A stretch of 64,000 bases of DNA from Ichthyophis bannanicus (taxonomy: Eukaryota > Chordata > Amphibia > Gymnophiona > Ichthyophiidae), in assembly GCA_033557465.1 (NCBI GenBank), contig CM066033.1:1248509523-1248573522 (forward strand). The letters run 5' to 3'. The translations under genes and the position numbers were made by a program. The notes under the pieces are model-generated. The model was not told the DNA's origin, did no database searches, and worked only from the letters and a program-made list of their open reading frames with translations. Shown one piece after another: positions 20,541 to 30,089 of this stretch (its first letter is position 1; every line of letters begins with the position of its first letter).

Positions 20541-20935
20541 GATCTATTTATTTAGAAGGATTTAGTATACCACCTTATCATTAAATCAAGGTGGTTTAGG
20601 CACTTCAAACAAACAATCATAATAATGTGTGGTCTGTAGCATGCAGTGGGAGAGCTGAGAAGAGTAGTGTGTGGTGCAGTGTGTTAGATTTTTCAGTGAT
20701 CTATTTGCATAGTGATCTATATACATATATACACTAATGTGGCTGTTTGTAAGTTGCGCTGGGATCAAGATCTTGTATTGTCTTGAATGTGGTGAATATG
20801 ATCCATTAATATGAGGTCCTTGAAATGTTCTGTGAATAGGGCAGTCTTAAGGAGTTTTCTGAAGTCTTTGATATTCTTGGTTGACCTTAGTTGGTCTGTC
20901 AATGAGTTCCATATAGCGGGTGCTGATCATAAAAA
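20541..20935 (-). mobile_element. Opposite-strand LINE 3' fragment nested in the L2/Rex1-like LINE
   Basis: On the minus strand, 20,935-20,800 translates to a domain like the host LINE's C-terminus (WNSLTDQLRSTKNIKDFRK compared with WKSLPDHIRSTKDLQSFRK in the host). A 3' UTR follows with CACCTTGATTTAATGATAAGG and an AATAAAT tail at 20,541. The host LINE resumes at about 20,936, so this is a nested insertion by a relative. Confidence 0.72.
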
Positions 20936-21249
20936 CCTTAACTAAGACACAGTTAAACACTACAAACAACATCCCCATTGACCCACAAATAATAGCAAAC
21001 TACCTGGCAACAAAATTAAGATACAAAGCCTTCCTACCTCATTAGTCCTAGAGGTATGTCAAACTCCTACCGGTAAATGGCACACTTTCTACCTAATCAA
21101 GGAAAAGCAATTCCTTGACACAATTACTCAAATTAACACTACAACCTCCCACCTGGATCCATGCACCATTTCATGGATAAAAGCAATTAAAACCAAACGT
21201 GCACAGTAATACTCAATATTATTAATCAATCCCTTCACCAAAGCACAAT

Positions 21250-21830
21250 GCCAGATTCACTCAAACTGTTCATTATTCATCCCATCCTCAAAAACAGAGC
21301 CCTTAACAAAGATGACCCTTCATCCTACAGACCAATAGCAAGCATACCATTTTTAGCAAAGATAATTGGAAAAAGTGGTACAAATCCAACTACAGGATTT
21401 CATTAATTTCAATGCCCCTCTTGACACACAACAATATGGCTTCCACCCATACCATGGCATAGAAACTCTGCTTTTAGTATTATTTGACACACTTATCTGT
21501 GGATTGGATAACCCAAATCAAGCCTTCATCATGGTCTTCTTAGACATCACCGCTGCTTTTGACAATGTCAACCACAACATCCTTCTTTCTAGACTTGTGC
21601 AAATTGGAATAGTGGGAACAGCTCCAAAATGGTTTAATTCCTACATCACAAATCACTCACAATGTGTAAAAATCAATCAAGAATCATCCTCCACCTTCCC
21701 TCAAGAACAGATTCCGCCCTTCTTTTCAACCTATATCTCTAACCACTTTGCACAATTTTCAATAAACACAATATCAAATACCATATCTACACAGATGATA
21801 TCATGGTATATACTCTGGTGGACATAAAGA
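21250..21830 (+). pseudogene. LINE reverse transcriptase remnant
   Basis: The region has a YRPIAS block at about 21,330, then an open frame (21,366-21,827) with the motif VFLDITAAFDNVNHNILLSR at about 21,535, typical of the RT finger/palm in L2- and Rex1-like LINEs. The catalytic YADD is seen only as YTDD at about 21,790 in another frame. Frameshifts near 21,350 and 21,715 break the domain. Confidence 0.75.
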
Positions 21831-22325
21831 ACCCATCATACAAAAACATTACTTAGTACATATCTGATGCAGAGGCATGGCTAAATGCAAATAACCTGCA
21901 TATAGATGAAAAAAAAACAGAAATACATTTCACTACAAAAAAACAGAACTTCACCCCACCTTCAACTTTCAACCTCTACACACCACTCTGCCAGTTAAAC
22001 AAGAGATAAAATATCTAGGTATCGATAGAACCCTAAACATGACAGCTCACATAAAGAACACTGCTAAACCATATTTTACAAACTAAAAACAATACAACAC
22101 CTCAGACTATTCCTAGAATCTAATGACTTTAGAACAGTAGTGCAAGCATTAATCACACCACATCTAGACTACTGTAACAACCTGTTACAGGGTCTCCCGA
22201 AAAAGAACATTCACACACTCCAATTGGCTCAAAATGTAACTGCAAGGATTATTGCTAAAGCCAGTCTTTCAGAACCCCCATACTCTATAATCTCCTTTGG
22301 CTCCCTATAGCAAGCAGGGTAAAAT

Positions 22326-22697
22326 ATGGTTACAAAATTCAAATTACTCAACAGCATCTCCCCCTCCCATCTCTCAATCAAGATAAATGCCCAAAACAAA
22401 TCAAGAAGCAGGAGAAAGAGTGCACAAAATCACCTATCAATCCTTCCCACCATACGGAAGACTAAACAAGCTACCAGCAATAGAGTATACAAGTACACGG
22501 CACCCGCCTTGTGGAAATCCCTCCCAGACCACATAAGATCTACCAAGGACCTCCAGTCATTCCGTAAAGATTTAAAAACATTTCTATCTATTGAACATTA
22601 CCACCCTCTTATGACCAACAGTACTCACCCACACATATCTCAATACTCCCCCCCAACTAATACATTCTCTCTCCAACAGCCATCCCCCCCTCACTAA
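22326..22697 (+). pseudogene. LINE ORF2 C-terminal segment
   Basis: An open frame of 123 residues includes ALWKSLPDHIRSTKDLQSFR, a conserved C-terminal block of L2/Rex1-like LINE polyproteins. It follows after a short disrupted stretch from the RT and ends before the 3' UTR. Confidence 0.7.
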
Positions 22698-23039
22698 CCC
22701 CACTTATAGGTTTAGTGATCATATATATAGTTAAGATATCCAGCTACCTCTATAATATTTTATATGTGGTTAACTGGCACGTATATAGTTAATTGTATTA
22801 TAGTTCTAAAATGCTCCCTGTAACTACTTGTTGTTTGATATAAACTGCCTCTGATCGATGGAAGGGGTGGTATAGGAAAACTGTTCAAATAAATAAAAAT
22901 AAATACAATAAATAACTAAATAAATACATAAATGATTTGGATTCTGAAGTACTTCCTAATTTACCTGGGAGCTGACACTGGAGGGCAGAAATCTGCCAAA
23001 CCTTTCTTTCTCCTCAATGTACATGTAAATGGTATTCAA

Positions 23040-23165
23040 ATTTATTTATTTATTTTATTTGAAAACTTTTATATACTGCCCCTTCCCAAGATCAGGGGCG
23101 GTTTAGATAGAACAATGGAACCATACATACTGTATAACATTATACAACATTGCAACTATTTACAA
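23040..23165 (-). mobile_element. LINE/SINE 3' end, minus strand
   Basis: The complement reads AAACCGCCCCTGATCTTGGG, then a TATATAAAAGTTTTCAAATAA tail with AAATA units at about 23,040. It is a short 5'-truncated insertion related to the other AAATA-tailed fragments here. Confidence 0.65.
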
Positions 23166-24089
23166 AAAATAGTATAGTCATAAACTTAGTAACTATTTAC
23201 AACTTTCATCATAACTTTAGGGTTCAGGATTGGGCATGGTTAAATACTTGTTGGAGCAAAAGAGAGGCTTGTGAAGGGTTCCATTTGAATTGATGGGAAG
23301 GAGAGCAAAGTACTTGGATTTTGCAACTGGGATCAGCAGCAACATCCTGTGTCCCTACTAGGTATTGTCAGAATTATATATAATAGGACTGATACTTTCT
23401 AGAATCCTGGGAAATTCCTTCTGCCGTTCATGTTTGAATGGAAGGGAACTTCCTGGAAAAGGAAAGCCCACTTACTATAAAAACCTCATCCCAGAGGGAG
23501 GGAGTGTCTTTGGCCCCAAGCCATCATACTGATATTTTATAGGTTGGTGTTTGCCCCAAATGTGGGCAAGTGCCTCTAGCACCTAGCTGAAGTACATCAG
23601 AGAAGGATCTGCACTAACCATCCTAACCAGCCAAAAGAAATTACAAGAGGCTTGAAGCCACTGCATATATGAAGGGAAGAATTCAGCCTGAAGATGAGGG
23701 TTCCAGCAGAGATCTGTAATGAATTCTACTAGGTGAAAAAATCCAACAATAAATGAGAAGAACACCAACGTGCCTAAGTGAGGGGAAATGAGTCTTTACA
23801 GTACTGGGGAACTGAAAGATAAAAATCCTAATCCCAAGTGCTGTGATGGTAGAGGAAGGGGAAGAAAGAGGATTAAGCAACTGGTTAACAAGGTAAGAGG
23901 AGTTTGGAAAAAAAACATGGCCAGTGCTACCATTAAGGTGAACTAAACAGTCATCTAGGGGCACATATTGCTACCACTGTCACCTATCACTGGGACCTAC
24001 ATCAGTGGCAATGGGCACAAATAGCCCCACAGTGCTTACCTTTAAATTTTAAAAATAGAAAAATGGCAGGTTCCAGCACAATATAAAAT
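23166..24089. other. Spacer with no recognised feature
   Basis: No coding motif, RNA gene or repeat recognised. Base composition is moderately AT-rich, and the open frames are short and domain-free. Confidence 0.4.
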
Positions 24090-25242
24090 AACTCCCCTAC
24101 AAAAAACTTTTTGTGTCGGACAATAACCTTCCGGCAAAGACCAACCATAGCTGGAGGAACACGTCCTTTTAATCATATGCAGTAAAACCTTTTTTCAACA
24201 GCCACATATAGCATATATCAATTTTTATTTAGCCGAAAGATAGGCGCAGCGAAACCCAACCATAGGTAAACCAATGACACAGTCCTGCGTTTCGGGTTTC
24301 AACATTTATGAACCCTGCTTCAGGTTTCTTCTCACCACGAAGTAAGCCACACCACTCCTAAAACAGAAATGTTCAAGGGAGCCATTTAAACCTAGCATCT
24401 GATGTCACCAACAAACCATTTGCTTACTGCTAAGCCAACTGAGGGCAGAGAACAACCATGCAAATGCCTCTCAGTTGACTTTAAAATCAGAGTCACAGCA
24501 AACTATACCAATCCAACTCCAGATTTAAGTCATTCGGAGTTACTGAGTCCAATTCGAAAATCCATTGTTGTTCTATAAACTGCAAATGAGAAAGTCTATC
24601 GCCACCTCTCACTGAAGGGGGAATCCAGTCAATAACTCTCCACAAAAACTGAGAAAAAGAATGATCATGTTAGAATGCATGTTGTACAATCGGGACTGAG
24701 GTAACTTTTGTGTGAATCCATGAGGCATGTTCTACCAAACATCTTTTGAATGGTTATGACATACAGCCAACATACTTAAGATCACAAGGACACAATAATA
24801 AGTATTCCACAAAAGTAGTATCACAAGTAGTATAGTATTTGGAAGGCCAAATCTGGTTGGATATCGGGTCAGTCCAGGTATCCCCTACCAGAGATCTGGA
24901 GCAGTATATGCACCGCCCACAAGGGAAATACCCAGCCTGTTCAACTACACTCTGGGTTCTGGGATTAGCTCATACCAACCAGTCATGTAAGTTTTTTTCC
25001 GCGGGTATAGGCCAAACAAATACGTCGCTGAAAACAAGAATGAAGATGCAGAACAATCCAATGTTTACAAAGAATGGATTGCACAGTCAAATTCTATTAT
25101 TGAAAGGCAAGACTCCCACCAAAGTGTCCTCCAGAGACTTTCCGAACATATGTTGAACCTATGGGGTCAATAACCATTCCCTATGATTGCATAACACCCA
25201 TTCATAAGCCCTCTGGACAATAGATTTAGGGTAGCCCCGAGA
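24090..25242 (-). pseudogene. Penelope-like element, 3' half: RT thumb end, GIY-YIG endonuclease, 3' UTR
   Basis: On the minus strand the segment begins at 25,242 with an SRGYPKSIVQRAYEW block that continues the RT C-terminus encoded at 32,564-32,680. It then has a Cys-rich stretch (CGRCIYC at about 24,905), the GIY-YIG nuclease core recognised as YLLLCPCDLKYVG at about 24,780, and the QQWIFELDSVTPNGLN block at about 24,540. These three blocks in this order are diagnostic of EN-containing Penelope elements. The frame is broken by several stops. The 3' UTR includes a region that translates as a GFINVETRN-like motif (about 24,300). The 3' boundary near 24,090 is approximate. Confidence 0.82.
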
Positions 25243-25500
25243 ACTGGAAGGCCTCGGGTCCGCGTCCCCGTGGCCGCCGCTAACCGGGGGGGCGGCAGGC
25301 TGCCCTCCCCCCTCGGGATTCGGCGGCGCGCGGGCACAGGGAAGGCCGTGCTGTCCGGCGGTGTCATTGGCTCCCGCAGGTTTTTCAAGCGCGCGGGAGC
25401 CAATGGGAGGCCGAGGTCTGCGGGCTGCGAAGGGGGGGGGGGTGCGGGGACCCGGTGCTGCTCCAGTCTCTCGGTTGTTGAGGCTGGAGGCGCCGGACGT
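25243..25500 (+). repeat. Ngaro A1 split direct repeat, with a CCAAT palindrome
   Basis: These 258 bases are repeated almost exactly at 31,116-31,372 and 31,841-32,095. They contain a 13-bp perfect inverted repeat, CATTGGCTCCCGC at 25,365-25,377 and GCGGGAGCCAATG at 25,393-25,405, which places one CCAAT box on each strand. That suggests a promoter element. Beyond 25,500 the left copy goes into the internal leader, whereas the right copies go into an 80-bp linker. Confidence 0.9.
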
Positions 25501-25814
25501 GGGTTTCCTCACCTCGTGCTGGGCCCGGCGATTTTGCGGCAGCTGGGAGCGGCGAATTCAGGTGGCTGGAGCGTCGGAGTAGCAGCGCTTTCTCCTGGTG
25601 CTGCTGCTGCGGCACTGAACCCGTTGGTTCGTTGGGGGCCCGGGTGGAGAAGGACCCCAGTGGCTGGCACGTGGTGCGCTTTGCAGGCAAGTGTCCCGTT
25701 GGTGGGCTGGGTAATTATAAAAAAAAAAAAAAAAAAAGAAAGAACAAGCAGGCATAATTTATTAAAGTGCAACAATTAGTTGGACAGCCTGAGGAGCGGT
25801 TCCAGCCTACTCCT
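25501..25814 (+). other. Ngaro 5' leader
   Basis: This is the untranslated region between the A1 repeat and the gag ATG. It has an A-run of about 18 bases near 25,720, an unstable site for sequencing. No promoter consensus is obvious apart from the CCAAT palindrome upstream. Confidence 0.55.
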
Positions 25815-26948
25815 ATGGCAGCTAAAGGAAAAAAAGGGGGCACTCGGCAGACGAAAAGGTCTGTTCCGGCTGCCCCGGGTGAGGCAGGAGCTCGTGGGGC
25901 TTCGTCTGTAGGGCCTGCCCAACAACCGGCCAAAAGGGGGAGGAGCGGGTTCAGGGCTTCTGGAGGGCCTCAGGAGATGCCTTCTCCGGTCACCTGGGGG
26001 CGGGGGGAAGTCAGAGGCAGAGCCCCTAGCCGGAGCAGCGCTTCCAAACGGGGCTCAGGCTCTGTAGGCGGCTCCGGCCGGGGTAGGCACGGGCCTAGGG
26101 GGAGTTCTGGGGCCCTGGTTGAGGGGGGTGGTCGAGGGCGGTCTAGGGGGTTAGCGAGAGGTGGGCGGGGGTTGAGTGCTCACGGGTCTTTGGGTAGCGG
26201 TGGTGTGGCCCCGGATCCCGTACTCGGGGGTGCCGGGTCAGGCCAGCAAGGGGGCGTTACCCTGGTTGGGTCATCGAGTCAGGGGAGTTTATCGCCCGGT
26301 TTGGGAGGGGGTTACCCGCCAGCCTGGGAGCATTGGCAGAGCGGGGGGCAAGGCTCTTCGCGTGTGGAGTGGCTAGGGGCGTGGCAGCCTCCTTGGGCTA
26401 TGGCAGGTGTTCCTTCCCCATTTCCTGTTTTCTCTCCACATGTACCTACCGGATGGCACTACGCCGGGCCTCCTTGGCCGGCAGCGGCTGGGCAGACGGA
26501 TGACGGGACGGTGACTGCTGGGCTTAGTCCCTTGCCTGGTGGGGCAGTTGGAGGACCTGCTGCTTCTGCTTCGACGCAACGGGAGACTGGAGCTGCTACC
26601 GAGGTGGTGTCCATGGCTGCAGGTGAGTTGGATGCTGGCGCAGCGACGGGTGAAGCGGGTGCCACAGAGGGGAGTGATACTAGGGCGGCCGGAAAAGGTA
26701 AGAAGCGGTCGCGGAGGGGCGGGCGGCATTCATGTCATCGGCGACGGCGTTCGGGATCCTCCTCTTCGTCAACCTCTGAGTTTTCCTCCAGCTCCATATC
26801 CGATGGCGGGGGGCGGGGTCATGAGGGTCAGGGGATCCGGAAAAGGTCGTCCCGGTTGGAGCAGCGCCTTCGGTCGTGGCTTTCTCGGAGTTATGGGAGG
26901 GAGTGCCAAAGAATCTTCGGAGGAGAATTGTTAAGCGTCGCTACTTAG
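25815..26948 (+). CDS. gag: Ngaro gag-like ORF, low-complexity N-terminal part
   Basis: The start at 25,815 is the first ATG in this frame (MAAKGKKGG). The protein is Gly, Arg, Ser and Pro rich with RG-type clusters (about residues 50-130) and a run of Arg then Ser near the end (about 320-340), consistent with a nucleic-acid-binding gag. Near 26,875 the homologous gag continues in a different frame (WEGVPKNLRRRI...), so either a base is lost there or a frameshift is used in translation. Low-complexity composition prevents finer assignment. Confidence 0.65.
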   Translation: MAAKGKKGGTRQTKRSVPAAPGEAGARGASSVGPAQQPAKRGRSGFRASGGPQEMPSPVTWGRGEVRGRAPSRSSASKRGSGSVGGSGRGRHGPRGSSGALVEGGGRGRSRGLARGGRGLSAHGSLGSGGVAPDPVLGGAGSGQQGGVTLVGSSSQGSLSPGLGGGYPPAWEHWQSGGQGSSRVEWLGAWQPPWAMAGVPSPFPVFSPHVPTGWHYAGPPWPAAAGQTDDGTVTAGLSPLPGGAVGGPAASASTQRETGAATEVVSMAAGELDAGAATGEAGATEGSDTRAAGKGKKRSRRGGRHSCHRRRRSGSSSSSTSEFSSSSISDGGGRGHEGQGIRKRSSRLEQRLRSWLSRSYGRECQRIFGGELLSVAT

Positions 26949-27785
26949 ATATCTTTCGTTTGTTGGAAGGGCGAAAACGGTCGGGGGATAGTAGGAGGAA
27001 GAGAAAAGAGGACAAAAAGACGGGTAGGGTTCGGAGAGTAGCGCGGAACGTCGTCAATTGGATGCGTTCTTTCCTGCGTTTAGCTAGTGTATGGGGTCAT
27101 GCGCATCCGGATCAGTATGGGATGCTACTGGCGTATATAGATTCCATCTTAGAGGCGTCGCAGACTCATGAAGGTTGGGCTTGGCTCAACTATGATGAAA
27201 AATTCCGCGATAAGATGGAGGAGAATCACCTGCTTTCCTGGGGGACGCAAGACATCAATCTCTGGCTGACGCAGATGGCGATCAGACCTAGTGGAGGGAG
27301 TTCGGGTGGGCAAAAGGGTGGACTGTCTGGCCCGGGGAGGGTGGACAGGCCCTTTCGATCTGGCGTGCCCCCGGTTTTGCAGAGGACCCCAGGGGGGGGG
27401 GGTGCGGGTGACTTGTGCTGGCGGTTCAACAAGTCTTCCTGCCCCTTTCCGGATTGCAAATTCCGGCACGCCTGCTCTCTCTGTAACAGCAGCCACTCAG
27501 CGATCAAATGTGTCAAAAAGAGTGGGGGAGGCGCCGCGCCCCCCCTCACCGGCAATAGACACCTGTTGAGTCTGGCTCCCAGTCCGATTGCGATTGATGT
27601 TTTGGGTCCTTGGCTTAGGAGCTATCCTAAGCGACGGGTAAGCGGCATTTTAGAGCGGGGCTTTCGGGATGGTTTTCCTATTCCGGTGGTCGGCTGCGTG
27701 GAGGTAGCCAGGGCCCGGAATTTGCCTTCAGTTCGGCGTTTTGCGCAATTGGTCAAGGATAAGTTGGCATCGGAGATTGCTTGGG
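26876..27785 (+). pseudogene. Ngaro gag C-terminus with CCCH/CCHC zinc finger, leading into RT
   Basis: The frame continues gag with a basic helix-rich region (about 26,900-27,250), a Gly-rich linker, and the Cys/His cluster CWRFN...CPFPDCKFRH...C..C...H....C at about 27,417-27,515, characteristic of DIRS/Ngaro ORF1 proteins. The stretch IPVVG...LPSVRRF...LASEI then leads toward the RT N-terminus. At about 27,782 one T appears missing from a T-run, and the RT continues in another frame. Confidence 0.75.
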
Positions 27786-28690
27786 TAGGGTGGCGGGCCC
27801 TTTCGGCGAGCAGCCTTTCGAGGAATTTGTCGTATCTCCGCTGGGTATTATCCCAAAGAAGGAGCCGGGCAAGTATCGCTTGATACATAATCTGTCCTTT
27901 CCCATTGGTTCCTCGGTCAATGATCACATTCCCAAGGAATTGTGCGCGCTACGCTATGCATCCTTTGATGAGACGGTCGAACTCGTGAGAACCTGTGGGG
28001 CGGGATGTTTGTTGGCAAAAGTGGATATTGAATCCGCCTTCCGGTTATTGCCCGTGCATCCGTCGTCCTTTCCTTTGTTGGGGTTCTGCTTCGAAGACCA
28101 ATTTTATTTCGACAAATGCATGCCTATGGGTTGTTCGATTCTTGTGCTTATTTCGAACAGTTTAGCTCCTTTTTGCATTGGGCATTTGTTGACTGGATGG
28201 GGTGCGATGCGGTCGTGCATTATTTAGACGACTTCCTGTTCGTGGGACCGGCGCAGACAGAGCAGTGTAAGGCGTTGCTGGACGGTTTTGTGCAATTAGC
28301 CCAGATATGGGGGGTTCCCTTAGCGTCAGGGAAAACTGAGGGTCCTGCGACTACCCTTACTTTTCTGGGTGTAGAGTTGGATTCCATGGCGCGGGTGGCT
28401 CGCCTGCCAAATGAGAAAGTCATGAAGTTACGAGTGTTAGTTGCGAATGCGATGGTTTCAAGCAAGCTAACATTGCGTGAGCTCCAGTCCTTGATAGGTT
28501 CGCTTACGTTTGCTTGTAGAGTTATCCCGATGGGGCGAGTTTTCTTGCGTCGGCTAGCAGCGGTTACGGCGGGTGTGGTGAAGCCCCATCACAGGATTCG
28601 GATGTCTCGCAGCCTGCGGGCAAACCTCGGGGTGTGGAATGAGTTTTTAAGTAACTTCAATGGTATCACGGTGCTGCGGGTCGGGAGGAG
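27781..28690 (+). pseudogene. Ngaro reverse transcriptase, one internal frameshift
   Basis: The RT converts the element RNA to DNA. Motifs run in order: FVVSPLGIIPKKEPGKYRLI at about 27,824, KVDIESAFRLLPV at about 28,018, MPMGCS at 28,121, then after a one-base loss at about 28,137 the frame at 28,142 onward gives CAYFEQFSSFLHW and the catalytic YLDD at about 28,220 (HYLDDFLFVG). The remaining thumb region (SLTFACRVIPMGRVFLRRL) follows. The breaks are single bases in T-rich contexts, so they could be consensus errors. The phylogenetic group is DIRS/Ngaro by context. Confidence 0.82.
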
Positions 28691-29164
28691 ACGTCGGCGG
28701 AGCTGCAATTGTTTACTGATGCGGCTGGGGGTGTGGGCCTGGGGATTTATTTTGGGAGATCTTGGTGTGCGGCGAGGTGGCCACAGTCCTGGCAAGATGC
28801 CGGCCTTACGAGTAATGTTACCTTCCTTGAGTTGTTCCCGGTGTTGGTGGTGATTTCAGTATGGCCGGACAGACTTCGCGATCGTAGGGTGCTGTGGTGG
28901 TGCGACAATGAAGCAGTGGTGTCCGTGATCAATAATTATTCCCCACGATGTCGGCCTGTCGCCGACTTAATGCGGCAGGTTGTGCTCGCTTGTTTGCGGT
29001 TGAACTTGGTGATTAGGGCGCGGCATATCCCAGGCAGTCATAACACGATTGCTGATGCTCTTTCTCGTTTTAAGTGGGAGCTGTTTCGAACCTTGGCCCC
29101 AGAGGCGGACGAGGAGGGAGCGTCGGTCCCGGCTCACCTTTGGCGAATTGGCCTAGTGACATGA
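28680..29164 (+). pseudogene. Ngaro RNase H domain
   Basis: The frame at about 28,681 gives LQLFTDAAGGVGLG at about 28,705 (the first Asp of the RNase H triad), then VTFLELFPVLV (the Glu), WWCDNEAVVSVIN at about 28,895 (Asp), and RARHIPGSHNTIADALSRF (His and Asp) near 29,020. All acidic residues are present. The frame is offset from the RT at about 28,680, presumably by one lost or gained base. It ends with TGA at 29,162-29,164, which overlaps the recombinase ATG. Confidence 0.83.
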
Positions 29165-30042
29165 TGGAGCTGCTGCAGAATTCGGTCTCTCCGGCGACGT
29201 GGGTAGCTTATCAGCGAGGCTGCAGCAGCGTGGTGTCCTTCCTGGTCCTGCAAGGGTGGCAAGGTGGTCCAGCGTCAGATCAGCTTGTGGGTCAGTATGT
29301 GCTGGCGTCCAAAGCGGCGGGGCTGTCGCGGGCTTCCGTTCGGCGGAATCTGGCGGGGTTTTCCTTTTTTGCACGCGCTATCGGCTGGGGGGCAGCGAGT
29401 GGGGGATTTCTAACGCGTATGCTGCTGCGTGGTTGGGAGCGCTCCAGTCCTTCGTCGGGTGATTGGCGGCGCCCGATCACCCACGACCTGCTCGAGCGTT
29501 TATGCGGTGTTTTGCCTCAAGTGGTTTCATCCGCCTACGAAGGGGCGCTTTTCCGCGCGGTTTTTTCAGTGGCTTTTTTCGGCGCTTTTAGGGTGGGCGA
29601 GTTAGTGGCGGAGTCGAGTACGATTTGCAACGGGAGGGAGGTGCAGATACATCATGTGCAATTCCTCGGGGGAGGGGTTCGTATCCGCCTTGCCCGCTCT
29701 AAGACGGATCAGGCAGGGCGGGGTGCGTGGGTGGCCTTGACAGCTGTGCAGGGCTCCCCCTCGTGTCCCGTGGCTTTATTGCAAGCGTACTTACGCGTTC
29801 GTCCGGCCACCGGTGGTAGCCTATTCATGCATCGGGATGCGCGGGTTCTTACGCGTTTCCAATTTTCGGCGGTTCTGCGACTGTCGTTACGGAGGTTGGG
29901 TGAGGACCCCGGTGTGTTTGCCCCTCACTCCTTCCGGATTGGGGCGGCGACCAGCGCCGCAGTTGCTGGACTGTCCGATCAGGAGATACAACGGATTGGG
30001 CGATGGCGGTCGCGGGCTTTCCGGAGCTATGTGCACCCGTAG
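29161..30042 (+). CDS. Ngaro tyrosine recombinase (YR)
   Basis: This 293-residue site-specific recombinase replaces an integrase and joins element DNA to target DNA through a covalent 3'-phosphotyrosine, usually without a target-site duplication. The start ATG at 29,161 overlaps the RNase H stop (ATGA). The core residues can be located: Arg144 in GAFRVGE, His256 and Arg259 in PHSFRIG, Trp282 in GRWRS, and nucleophile Tyr290 in RSYVH. An N-terminal SAM-like helical region occupies about residues 1-115 and the catalytic domain follows. No stop or frameshift occurs. Trp in place of the usual second His is seen in many family members. Confidence 0.9.
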   Translation: MMELLQNSVSPATWVAYQRGCSSVVSFLVLQGWQGGPASDQLVGQYVLASKAAGLSRASVRRNLAGFSFFARAIGWGAASGGFLTRMLLRGWERSSPSSGDWRRPITHDLLERLCGVLPQVVSSAYEGALFRAVFSVAFFGAFRVGELVAESSTICNGREVQIHHVQFLGGGVRIRLARSKTDQAGRGAWVALTAVQGSPSCPVALLQAYLRVRPATGGSLFMHRDARVLTRFQFSAVLRLSLRRLGEDPGVFAPHSFRIGAATSAAVAGLSDQEIQRIGRWRSRAFRSYVHP

Positions 30043-30060
30043 GACCTGGTGGGGGGGGGT

Positions 30061-30089
30061 TACTAATTTTTGTTGTTCTTTCTTTACAG
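30061..30089 (+). promoter_or_regulatory. Candidate branch point and 3' splice site before the SGNH ORF
   Basis: TACTAAT at 30,061-30,067 matches the branch-point consensus well, is followed by a pyrimidine-rich stretch of about 18 bases, and then CAG at 30,087-30,089. The position is just past the recombinase stop (30,040-30,042). A donor is not identified: the GT at 30,039 would give a 51-nt intron, which is very short and joins the wrong frame. Confidence 0.55.

Larger units (their letters stand above)
19261..22925 (+). mobile_element. Decayed non-LTR LINE of the L2/Rex1-like group
   Basis: Fragments of an endonuclease, a reverse transcriptase and a C-terminal domain occur in order on the plus strand and end in AAATA/AATA repeats at about 22,885-22,925. 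Many stops and frameshifts mark it as old. The left edge is only approximate because the Tc1 right end adjoins it. An opposite-strand LINE fragment interrupts it at 20,541-20,935. The RT motifs resemble L2/Rex1-type elements more than CR1, but the clade assignment is tentative. Confidence 0.75.

Noticed and set aside
24090..24340. Hammerhead ribozyme in the Penelope 3' region
   Set aside because: Some Penelope elements carry one, and CCTGAAGCAGGG with nearby GAAAC looked suggestive, but the CUGAUGA core and stem pairings are not complete.
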